From Ixodes scapularis (Eukaryota; Arthropoda; Arachnida; Ixodida; Ixodidae), in contig NW_024609836.1 in NCBI RefSeq assembly GCF_016920785.2, positions 10,508,018-10,572,017 on the forward strand: 64,000 nt of DNA. Reading direction: 5' to 3'. The notes under the pieces were generated by a model. The model worked only from the letters and a program-made list of their open reading frames with translations. It made no database searches and was not told the DNA's origin. Numbering within the stretch: position 1 is the stretch's first letter; every line of letters begins with the position of its first letter. Of this stretch, positions 33,963 through 43,729 are shown piece by piece. The translations under genes and the position numbers were made by a program.

Positions 33963-34660
33963 CTGCCCTCTCTTAAAGACGAAGTCGAGTTCGCTCGTAT
34001 CGACCTGCGCTTCCGAAAGTCGCAGGGAAGGTAAGACAGACGCAGACGACGTTGCGAGCAGACGACGTTGCAAAGGAGCAGACGACCGCCAATCAGGGCT
34101 CGGCGCTCTGACGTCACCGCTACTTTCTTTCTCATGCGCAGAAGACGAAAATGAGCCCACTTGCGAGGCGTATACCCACAAAGACTGACAGTTCGAGGAC
34201 GAAGCGATAGAGTGCCCGGTCGCATTTATGGAGCGCGAGGATGTGGTAGCACAGAGCATCAAGGAGCCATTTCTTATGGAACCTGGACGTCAGCGCACAA
34301 CGTTTGCAGCGGCGAGGACCCGAAACACATTCGTTCGCTCGGGAGAGGTGTGTTTCGGCGTCTCGTCGCAGCGGGGCGCCATTCACGTGGCTCTCCTCTC
34401 ATCCGTTGTCTGCCGCTCCACCTTTTCCACTTCGGCGGCCGCTTTTCGTGGCCATCTGCCAGGCTTTGTCAGTATATAGGAGGCTATGCCACTGCACTCG
34501 TCGAACGCTTTAAAACGCGAAACGTAGGCTTCTGGCGTCTGGCTTTTGAATTGGAACGTGTTCGACTGGTGCAGTGGAGAAAAAGGCTTCTAGCTTTATG
34601 TCAACCCACTGATCATTCGAATCGAAGCTCTGCGTTCAGGCATCCGCACGCGCTCTCGTC

Positions 34661-35182
34661 TCTTCCTCCTCTCTCTCACTTTTTCGGCGCATAGTCTCTG
34701 GCAGTTAAGACACGTTCGGCGTGGTTTGCTGTGTTCGCGCGTTTTACATCGGGATTCGTTGTTCAAGTGTCCTTGTTGGCGAAGGTCGTAATCTGGTTGA
34801 GGACGGAGTGTTAATGAGAGGCTCGGGACCGGCCTGCGTTTTATGAGACTTCCAGCGACTACAGACTATTCCAATAATTGCCTCCCGCTCGCTCTCATCT
34901 TCGTTCACTAGGCTGTGGAATGGGTTTTGAGCATGCGCACCAGCTCTTTCCTGCGGGATACCAGATGCCACGCACTCGCTGTAGCTTTCTACTACAGACC
35001 AGCAGACGGCGCGCTTGCACCGTCTGCTAGCGACTGAGCAATTTTTTTTTAGTTTTGTTGCTAAGCGGTTCGAAGGCTCATACGAAGTTCCTCGATAATT
35101 TCTACCTACAAGGAATATTCTTCTTTGAAGCACCGACTGCGTGACGGTGCTTCAGTCACGTCTTACCTCAGCCACACTGCGG
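34661..35182. other. No recognised gene
   Basis: Only short frames and one T-tract near 35042 are present; no repeat ends or exon borders are seen. Confidence 0.35.
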
Positions 35183-35186
35183 TTAA

Positions 35187-36341
35187 AGGGGTACGGAAAC
35201 AAAATTTTAGCTCGAATTTCTTTGTCTAAATACCACCTGTCGAATACAGTGAGCTTATAAATGACAGTCGCCGGTCAGAGAACGCGAGAAATTATGTTTT
35301 AGAGACGAATTTAACGATTCGCAAATTTCACCCAGCTTCGTTGCAGGGTACTGTCGCGATAGGCCCCGTAAGAACAGCGCTGTGCGGCGGGAGTACGGCG
35401 TACTAGTCTGTACGGATAAGCCCTCTACACGAGCACGAGAGATTGGCGGAGGATGTCACCGTTGAGTAGGCCAGGCTGGGTTGCGTCGGCAAACTTCGTA
35501 GAGTCGTTCCCGCTTTGAGGACGTTGACGGCCGGGCAGCAGACCCCTTCAAAAAGATTGTTTCTTTTTTGGACGGATCAAATGTTCTCAATCGTTATGTG
35601 CGCTTACAGCGAGACGCCGGGCTCTGGTACCTCAGAGGGCTTCGGCGGGAGCTTGATGTATCGTGTATCGTAAGACGCCGGTGCGCGGCTTCAGCAGTTT
35701 GCTAACGAGGAGGAAATACTGAAACTCTCCGTATCGCTCGTCTGTCCTGCTCGTCCGTCGTATCCCGTGCTTGTGCGGCAGTCATTTTTTTAAGGACATT
35801 ACTACGAAAGGAACACAAAGGCGCTAAATAGCACGTAGATCAAACAACAGCACGGACTCGCCGAATAAACGCAGTGCTTGACTGCGATCTCGCTGCAAGC
35901 GGGCCGGCGCCGGCGTAGCCGACTGATGTCGTCATCGCAGTAAAACTCCTCGTGTTGACGTGGTATTCTACACACCCGACCGCGGGTAGCTTGCAGCGGG
36001 AGCACTCCACGAACGCGGTGATGGCGGTAAGAATGGTGCATCACGCGGCCATTCGGTCCTCGGGCACCTCGACAAAGCGAAGTTGTCACACGTTGGCTCC
36101 GCTTGGCTTCGAGGTAACTGATGACGTCACGGCAGCAGCCTGGCCCCACGGAGTTCCAGAGACGCAACGCCTTCTCTGATGACTGATCTTGAAGCGTCCG
36201 CCAAAATCTGGCTTTAGAAACAACAATGAAGCAATCCGCCGAAAATTCAAGCGTGCGATTGTCATCTAGAGATACTATTGATTTCATTCGACTTATTTAT
36301 GGACGTCTCGAGTATATTTCAAGTTACGATTTAGTACCCCT
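35187..36341. mobile_element. TTAA-flanked non-autonomous DNA element
   Basis: The termini aggggtac... and ...gtacccct are perfect 8-bp inverted ends directly inside TTAA at 35183-35186 and 36342-36345. TTAA duplication is the piggyBac rule, although these ends are not the usual piggyBac CCC ends. The 1155-bp interior is locally GC-rich, without a recognisable transposase. It ends 122 bp upstream of the first MAM exon in this window. Confidence 0.6.
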
Positions 36342-36463
36342 TTAAGGGTGTCCATGTGACTAGGGCATAAGTATACGCGTAGTTTATTTGAGGACGGGTT
36401 CTATACACATAAAGTGAAAACAAAATTTGAACTCGAAGTTGTTTTTCTGTTCATTGTGTGCAG

Positions 36464-36686
36464 GTCACTTCTTGTACTACAATCTTCGGAGTGTGGAGCC
36501 CAAGGACAAGGACTCCCAGCGCGGCAACGTATCGTCGCCCTGGTTCGGCCAGGCGGCGCTGCAGCGGTGCACCCTGGTCTTCTCCATGCACGCCACGGCC
36601 ATGCTGGACGGGGCCCTGGTCGTGCTCCTCACTAACCCTAACCACACCTGGGAAGTGCGCAAGGTGCACGCCAACTCCATGAACCA
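36464..36686 (+). CDS. MAM domain exon (middle part) of a MAM/LDLa modular protein
   Basis: Intron ttgtgtgcag ends at 36463 and the donor gtaagg starts at 36687, giving a 223-nt exon entering in phase 1 and leaving in phase 2. It encodes HFLYYNLRSVEPKD, then SSPWFGQAALQRCTLVFSMH, then DGALVVLLTN, then VRKVHANSMN. These are the MAM hallmarks: an aromatic G-H-F/Y-L-Y-x strand, S-P ... C-x-L-x-F-x-x-H, and G-x-L-x-V. MAM domains are extracellular adhesion/association modules of about 160-170 residues. This exon supplies the middle, with one of the four conserved Cys. Two N-glycosylation sequons (N-V-S, N-H-T) are present. The exon for the N-terminal third, ending in phase 1, was not found upstream in the window. 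Confidence 0.9.
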
Positions 36687-37934
36687 GTAAGGACCCAGTA
36701 ACTTTGCCAAAATTACTTTCACAAAATGAAGTGTTCGTCAGCTCACTTCGAAGTTACTACAGGTTTTTTATCGCAAAAGTAAACTGCACATCGCCGAACG
36801 CTCATATGTAGTGCTAGCGGTCGGAACCATACATACCGAAGTTTCGTAACTACACCTTATCGTATTGAAAAGTTACATGATTTTCTAAAACTTTCGTAAA
36901 TAGCGAGCGACTGAGCCCTCAAATACGAAGAGATAAATGGCTCAAGTTACCAAAACGAGCCTAATTTTCGCATTGATATTTTCAAAAAAATCACGTAACT
37001 TTGATATAAGATAACCGATACTTCTGACAGTTTGGCGTCTGGTTTTGACCGCAAGCGCTACATTTCGGTGGAGGTTGAGCGTTCGGCAATGCGTCGCTTA
37101 TTTTCGCAATCAAATATCAACAACAAATTAGTTGTAATTTTTAGGGGCACGCTGTAGATTAACTGTGTTGCGTGTCTCCCTCTGGGAACTGAACTACCCC
37201 ACCCTCTTGAGGCCTTTGCCCAAAGGGCCCATATTTAAGACAGAGACCGAGCCAAACCTTGGAATGATGTTAATGTAACTAATGCGAAGGCCCAGGTGAG
37301 CAGGCGTTAATTAAAATAAGATAAAGCGCAATGGGTACAAAAGCGGTCAGCCGCAGTAGCATGCAACTGCGCAGCACTGTTGACCGCTATCGATACCAGA
37401 TGATCCCGTCACATACAGAGACGCGGCAAAAGGCGCGCGGTTCTTGGCAGATATTTTGAGATGCGATGACTCCGCCATTTACTTCTGTTTTGTATGTCTA
37501 GAATGAATAAATACAGGAAATAAGCTCACCTCTCCATTCAGCCACCCTATTACTACGGTGCTTGGAACGCGTCTTCGACTTGCGTCAATTGGCTTAGAAG
37601 GGCGGGAGGAATCGTATGTTTTTCTCTTTAGACAGGCTAGGTGGCGCGAGCTAACGCCCGTTACAAAAGGTATAGCCATTAACATCCTTCTATCCATCCA
37701 TCCGTGTGTTTATCGCGCCGTAAGTTCCGGTCGCTCTAGTTCCGACTGATGACGTAACAGAAGTGTCGCGCCATCGCCGGCCGCAATCCTGGCGGTATCA
37801 CAGAAGCGGTGGTGGATGTGGGAGACGCCTATTCTACACTGCGGATCTAGCTTGACAGTTCTCCGACGCTTCGGCAGCCAGGAGTTGAGACGCCTCAAGC
37901 GACGTTTGGTCGTGTTTTTCGCCATCATTTCTAT
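36687..37934. other. Start of 17.6 kb intron, no recognised repeat
   Basis: AT-rich intron sequence follows the gtaagg donor. No second gene is seen. The intron extends from 36687 to 54328 (17,642 bp), and its repeats are listed separately. Confidence 0.6.
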
Positions 37935-38005
37935 GCGGAGAGCAAATCGTCTGCTTCTTGCGCCCGGGTTGCGATGACGTCAGAATGACGCCGAGCTCTG
38001 ATTGG
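37935..38005. mobile_element. Left half of foldback MITE, 'cgtctgcttc' family
   Basis: The part gcggagagcaaatcgtctgc ... agctctgattgg corresponds to the left arm of the element at 6890-7107. The complementary arm lies 1.9 kb away at 39910-40016, with a LINE between them, so a LINE insertion or rearrangement has split the element. Confidence 0.65.
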
Positions 38006-38024
38006 TTTCTTCTTTTTCTTTCAT

Positions 38025-39565
38025 TTCTTTCAAACATTCTTTCATTTCTTTCAAAGGACATCAAAATAATAACTGCAATGTGCACATGTTAATTAGAACC
38101 CTTTTAAACAAAGCAATATCAGTAATGTTAGCTATTGAGGCGGGAAGGTGGTTCCAACCCAATGATGTTTGGGGAATAAAAGAATATTGAAACAACAAAG
38201 TTTTAAAATTTGGCATACCAACTTTTATGACTATGATCAATATGAGCAGAGATGTAGATTACCACGAAGGTCAGCATTTTGATGAAACATTTTATGGAAA
38301 AGACACAAACGAAAGATTTTACGGCGATGCGTTAGTGTTGGCAGGCCTAAAGAGGTTTTCACGCTAGAAACGCTGGCGGTGCGGTGATAGTTCGACGTGA
38401 TAAAGCAGGCTGAACGGTTTCACACAGATTCAATAAGGGAAATTAGTGAAGAGTGTGAGGTGTCCCACACAGGCGGCAGCATATTCTAATTTCGGGCGAA
38501 TTAGGGTTTTGTACATGGTTAGTTTCAGGTAGGACGAAGCGAGAAAAATATTTCTTTTAAGGTATCCTAACATACAATTACCATTATTAATCACGTATTC
38601 GACATGAATTTTCCAAGAAAGGTTAGACGTTATATGAACACCAAGGTATTTGTAACTTGACACTGATGCGGGGGGCTTACTGTTAGGGTGATAAGTGTGA
38701 GACAGAGATGAACCACGTGATATTCTCATATATTTAAATTTGTCAGTGTTTAGCTTCATTAGCCACTGATTACACCATAATCATGTATGGTTAAGATCTG
38801 ATTGTAGAAGTAATGCGTCAGATATGTCAGTTGTTTTTCTATATAGTAGGCAATCGTCAGCAAGCAAAGAAATAGAAGAAGAAAGGTTCAGTACCATGTC
38901 AATAGTGTAAATAAGAAACAGTAGCGGGCCAGGCACCCTGTGGAACACCTGAATTGACTGGAACAGTCCGAGAATTTGTATTTTTAGCAGTGACGAATTG
39001 TAGGCGGTTAGTTAAAAAGGCGTGAACACAGTCAAGTATGCGTGAGTCGATGTTAAGTGATTGGAATTTATGAAGTAGTAGCTTGTGGGAATCTTTATCA
39101 AATGCCTTTTAAAAATCTAAAAAGATACAATCAGTTTCATAATGGTCATCAAGAGAGTGATGGAGATCATATGTGAAGGATATTAGTTGCGTCTCACATG
39201 AGGAATTTTTCCTAAAGCCTTTTTGTGTAGTAGTAAAAAAGTCATTAAATTCAAGAAAGTTAAGGAACTGCGAGTAGATGACGTGTTAAAAAATTTGGCA
39301 AGGCACACTGGCTAAAGCAATTCCGCGATAATTGAGTGGATTATGTTTTACACCAGATTTGTGTAGAGGAACCACTTTTCCAACTAACGAATCGCTCGGG
39401 AGTACGCCAAGGTTAAGGGACTACGTATGAACGCTTGAGAAAATATAGAACAATGCACATTACAATTAAAAACAAAAACTTGCTGTTGATTTCACCAATT
39501 CCGGCACATGATGAAAGTTTCATATTGTTAATAATTTCAGTCACACCAATATCGTCTACTATGAT
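38025..39565 (-). mobile_element. 5'-truncated CR1/L2-like LINE (RT part)
   Basis: The minus strand holds, from 39560 downward, NMKLSSCAGIGEINSKFL and KVVPLHKSGVKHNPLNYRG. Next comes the catalytic box at 38853-38864, reading L-A-D-D. Then YKYLGVHITSNLSWKIHVEY and MYKTLIRPKLEYA follow, and finally LGWNHLPASIANITDI near 38130. Order and motifs are those of the LINE RT domain and its C-terminal extension. Endonuclease and ORF1 are absent (5' truncation). The 3' end carries short repeats of an (ttgaaagaaatgaaag)-like unit at 38006-38055. Frames are interrupted; it is inactive. Confidence 0.8.
38430..38759 (-). pseudogene. LINE RT C-terminal fragment, 109 codons open
   Basis: The longest open part of the LINE: MKLNTDKFKYMRISRGS, then SSYKYLGVHITSNLSWKIHV, then MLGYLKRNIFLASSYLKL and LIRPKLEYAA. 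This covers RT motif E and the thumb, the region that follows the catalytic aspartates. The match to LINE RTs is clear. The frame breaks soon after 38430, where the usual W-D-P motif is expected. Confidence 0.85.
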
Positions 39566-39780
39566 GGAACTTAACCCGAGACTGGGGTAGAAACAGAAAC
39601 TTAAAAGTAGAAGGGACAGAGACAAGTGAAGAAGAGAACGTCTCAAAAAGAGACGTTCTCTTCTTCACTTGTCTCTGTCCCTTCTACTTTTAAGAGACGT
39701 TCTCTTCTTCACTTGTCTCTGTCCCTTCTACTTTTAAGTTTCTGTTTCTACCCCAGTCTCGGGTTAAGTTCCATCATGGT
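39562..39780. repeat. Foldback with 44-bp tandem duplication (foldback locus C)
   Basis: The left arm 39562-39644 (atgatggaacttaacccgag ... gaacgtctc) is followed by a 5-A loop and its inverse. In the right arm the 44-bp segment starting gagacgttctcttcttcact is present twice (39650-39693, 39694-39737). The remainder then follows, down to ccatcat at 39776. The left arm overlaps the 5' end of the LINE. The large + frame 39626-40348 is a product of this repeat, not a gene. Confidence 0.85.
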
Positions 39781-39909
39781 AAATATCCACCAGCTCGCCT
39801 GCACTTTAACCGTATTTTCATTAATCGTCTACTGTTATCGGTTTCATCGGTTACAGGGCTCATCGGTTGATTGGAACAAAAATAGTGGAGACGCCTCAAG
39901 GCGTCTAGC

Positions 39910-40016
39910 CATGAAGGTCTACCCACTATCCTTTCAAGCAAAGCCAATCAGAGCTCGACGTTGTTCTGCGTCACCGCAACTCCTGCGCAAAAAGCAGATG
40001 ACTTGTTCTCCGCATA
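39910..40016. mobile_element. Right half of split foldback MITE
   Basis: The part ctatcctttcaagcaaagcc aatcagagctcgacg ... gacttgttctccgcat is the inverse of the arm at 37935-38005 and of the outer arm at 6890. Confidence 0.65.
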
Positions 40017-43000
40017 AGACCAACCGCCAGGATCGTGTCATCCTGCAGCATGACACTCCTGCTTCTGTGACGTCATTTGTTACCTCTTGGAGACCACGTT
40101 TGAGGTATGAACGGAAAAGGACGCTAAACAGACCAGTCGGAGCAACTATAGTATTATTAGGTTTATTCACTGTAAGAATTGTTCACCAGTTCACATCCTG
40201 CAAAACACGAAGGCAGACCATAGCGGCAAACACTAGAAGGATCACAGGAAGCTCAGAATGCGGTGAGATCAAAAGAAGTTCGACGTGCGCGGTAGTGTTC
40301 AGCACACTATTTGAGCCGGTCATTGCAGCTGGCGCACATTTTTTTTGACGTAGTTGTATATGTTAGATATAATATAGTAAGGGTGAATGTTGATGACTGT
40401 TAACCATGTTGAATAAACCTGAGTCTGGGGCAGAAATGAACATATCAGTCGGAGGAACAGAAAAGGACAGGACGACGTCTCAAACTCAGCTACCAGGTCT
40501 ATTTAGTCCGCCTCCTTATATAGCCCACAATCAGCCTCCACCAACACAAAGAGACATCCTCTAAACAGTCCAAACGCCAAACCCTCCAATACACAAAGTG
40601 ATACTATGGACGACCTTCATGCCGCTTTACGAAGATAACTCTACAAAGTCCCCCAAAATTTAACAAAAAGAACAGTACCTACTCTATTCTAACAAAGCTT
40701 TGAAAAAAAAAAAAAAAAGCTTTCTTTACCGATAAAAAAAAATATTTATGTTCGCGATGCAGTCATGACACACACTGAACCTAAAACGAGGCAAAGATGT
40801 ACAGTGGCCCAGTCTCAGGTTTATACAACATGGTTGTGTATTTCGTTGTATTCAATGAAACACTCTGTTGTTGGGCGTGATCGGCATGTGTCTGACATCT
40901 CCGGGAACGTGAACTCACAAACATTTTCAGCCGTAGTCCCGATCGAATATCTACTCTGTTGCAGGCTAAGGCTGCTCCCACAAAAGCTTCCCCTCTTCCC
41001 GCCTTAGCAGAGCAAACGCTGCAGATCGAGGAGGCGATTGGAGTCGCCTCCTAACTCCCTTTCTTTCAAGCGCGCTCGCTCTGCTAAAGTCGAATGAGTG
41101 GAGGGCTTTGCGGGAGGCCCTTGTTCCGCTTTTCTTAACATGGAACGTAGCATAGCCGGCTTTGAACATTCAACGAAAGTATAGTGATTATAAATGGCGT
41201 GGCCCGTCCGACAACAAATTGCTGCCGATGCAGCGTTGCTCGGCACCGCTCGCTCGGCGAAACATTTGCTCATCCTCGAAGCGAAGCGAAACCGTTAAAG
41301 GCACGGCCCGATTCGCCCTTTTTTAGGAGACCGTAAACTGATCTCCGAAAAATCCTCGAAACGACGCCCGTTGCCAGCCTGCTCAGCTATGTGGCGGCGG
41401 GGCTGCGTCCGCTTCACTTCGGCCTCTTCTTTATGTAGCCGCGAAACTCTTCCCAGCCGACGGCTCGAATGAAAGGAATGTGCCGTTCACTTTTCCCGTG
41501 GGAGGCATTTGCACTTACTTCGGACTCGCTTTATGGCACGCTCTAGTGGGAGCGCCGCGCAGCACAGCTTCCCAGTCGGAGCACGCTTTTGATTGGCGCA
41601 GTGAACTCTGTTATGTGGACGAGCGCGATTTTGTTTTTGCGCAGCTTATTTCTTGGCACGTGGAGGGAATGTTGCATATTTGGTCCTTTCGTGGATTTTA
41701 TTCGCTGATAGCAAACTCTTCAGATTTCGGTAGGGAGAAACGTTCCATCGCTGCCCATTATATTTTGCCATTATAGGGAGAGAGGAGGGGGGGGGGGGGT
41801 CGTCATTTGATGCGTCGAGTATCGCATTTGCGCGTCAAAAATAGCAACGAAGTGTGGGCGCTGAAATAAAATTCATGCACTCCCCAAAGACCCAAGCTCC
41901 GCTGAATAACCTGTATGATTAAAAAAAAAAAAAAAGAAACACTGAACAGTGAAAGGGCGGACTTTTCATAAACTTACACAAAAAGCGCGTGAGTTGAGAC
42001 AGCCGGTTCAAAGTGCAGGCCTGCTCATGCACTGTATAAGCTCCCTACTATTCAAATTCTCAGCTGATCCCCGAATACATATTGCTTCATGATGAGAGTG
42101 TTGGCGACATCCGCGATCTCGCGTCCGTCTCTCGTGTCGCGGCTGTTTGGATCCTCACATTAAGCCTAATTCTTCTCAACTTTTTTGCGAGGCATCAGAC
42201 TTTTTTCTGTTTTAAACTGTCGCATTCGCGAACTTCAACCTTTTTATATTACACGTGGCTTTTATATAATACATTTATAAAAGATATTTCAGGCACTCTA
42301 TAGAAATCCTATCCGCATTTTAGCGGCTCTTTCAACTTCCTATTCATCACATCGTATCCACCATTTTCAATATAATTTTTATAAACTTTCTTTCAAACGA
42401 TGTATATAAGGTACACGCGATAGAAATGCTGTAGAATTTTTATTACCACGTCTAAATATACTTTCGGTCACCAAATTTCTATAGAATATCTGTAGACTAG
42501 AATCGATAGGATAATAAGATGCAGGGCGGAGAAGCGACACTCCACCTAGTTGCTGCCCCCTTGCTGAAGCTGCTTTTTCGACTGTGTCAAAATATTCTCG
42601 CCTCTTGCAATCCTTTATAGCTGGAGATGCAATTTACCAAACCTCATATATAGCATTTCGTAGATATTATATGAGAAAAGAGAAAGTAACATGCTTGTAA
42701 TCTTTTTATATTCGGGGATGGTCCTCGTTTAAATGATTGCCTTTAAAGTGCAGGGTACATGTAGCGGTGAAGCAATCAACACTACCGAATTACTAGTGTC
42801 ATGGGTGCTCTATGGGGTGTGTATTTGTGATAGATGCGTACGTGCACACGGCAAGTGTCGATTTCATGTTTCCATGGATGTATCCTACCAAACCTAAAAT
42901 TTAAATTCAGATACGTTCTCTCGCTAAACTGAGCGTCTGTCAATAAAAAGTGAATAGAACGACTGTTAAAATATCTATCTGCTTTCTATTCAATTTTAAA

Positions 43001-43117
43001 ATTGTCTACTAATGTTTGTACACTATAGAAAGTATACAAAAAAACGGCCAAAAAGCAATAGACAATGGGAAGAAAAGTGGAGACATCTTATTTGAAATAT
43101 CTATTGCCTTCATAGGG
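40017..43117. other. Intron, no recognised gene or dated repeat
   Basis: AT-rich intronic sequence with a perfect 9-bp hairpin at 41029-41052, poly-A at 40700-40718 and 41920-41935, and G runs near 41788-41799. Weakly repeated ctatagaa/tagaaat words occur at 42290-42500. No exon is expected here because the flanking exons join directly in phase. Confidence 0.5.
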
Positions 43118-43225
43118 GATACGTATTTTTGCAAGAGTACAGTTACGTCGAGTCCCCCATGATCGTAGAATGATTAAAGTGGAAGCTACGCTGTCAGTGC
43201 CCAACCAGCGCGTTATGATTAGGGT
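43118..43225 (+). repeat. Outlying satellite monomers
   Basis: About two diverged monomers of the 56-57 bp satellite (gtggaagctacgctgtca, agtcccccatgatcgtagaa) lie 500 bp before the main array. Confidence 0.6.
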
Positions 43226-43729
43226 ACTGCGTTTATGGGATTTATTTTTCCTCGAGATCGGGGTGTTTTTTCGGGGTTTGTTTTTTCCCACTGATTCTGT
43301 GGTTTTTGGTGTCGATGTCCGAGGTCGGAAAAACGATCGGCGTTTATCGACTTTTGCTTCAAATAAAATACGGGAATAGGATTTCCGTACCTTCACAAAA
43401 CCTCGGCTCTGATTTGAATACCTAGAGAACTTACTACTGCTCAAAAAATAAAAGTGGGATAGTGGATGTGGTTGCGAGGAATGAAACAGCCTCCCGGACA
43501 GCTCAGCGGGGAGGGGGGGGGGGGGGGTTAGGGTCAGTATAAAATGAAACTGTAAATACAGTAGTTCATCCCGCGTAGCTTTGGCTTTTCTCAGTCAATG
43601 AAAGTTAAAATTCGGCAATTTTCGGTTTTCACCGATCTTGAAAAATCCGTCCTGGGGGTTAATTTTAGGGTTTATCGACGTTGCACACAAACACGGAACC
43701 CTAGTTTATTGGTAGAATTTATGAGGTGA

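Larger units (their letters stand above)
31396..34660. repeat. Block of nested direct and inverted duplications
   Basis: A segment at 31396-31500 (tccactgcaatcgtcgaac...) recurs in direct orientation at 34488-34590. A segment at 31530-31690 (foldback-MITE arm plus cctgcgactttcggaag) recurs inverted at 33975-34150. The large frame at 31396-31959 (+) runs across these repeats and is not a gene. The block is GC-rich and probably a pile of related non-autonomous elements. Confidence 0.6.

Noticed and set aside
39626..40348. Longest + strand open frame in the window (240 codons)
   Set aside because: It runs through a palindrome with a 44-bp tandem duplication and then through a MITE arm. No domain is seen, and its start repeats its own sequence.
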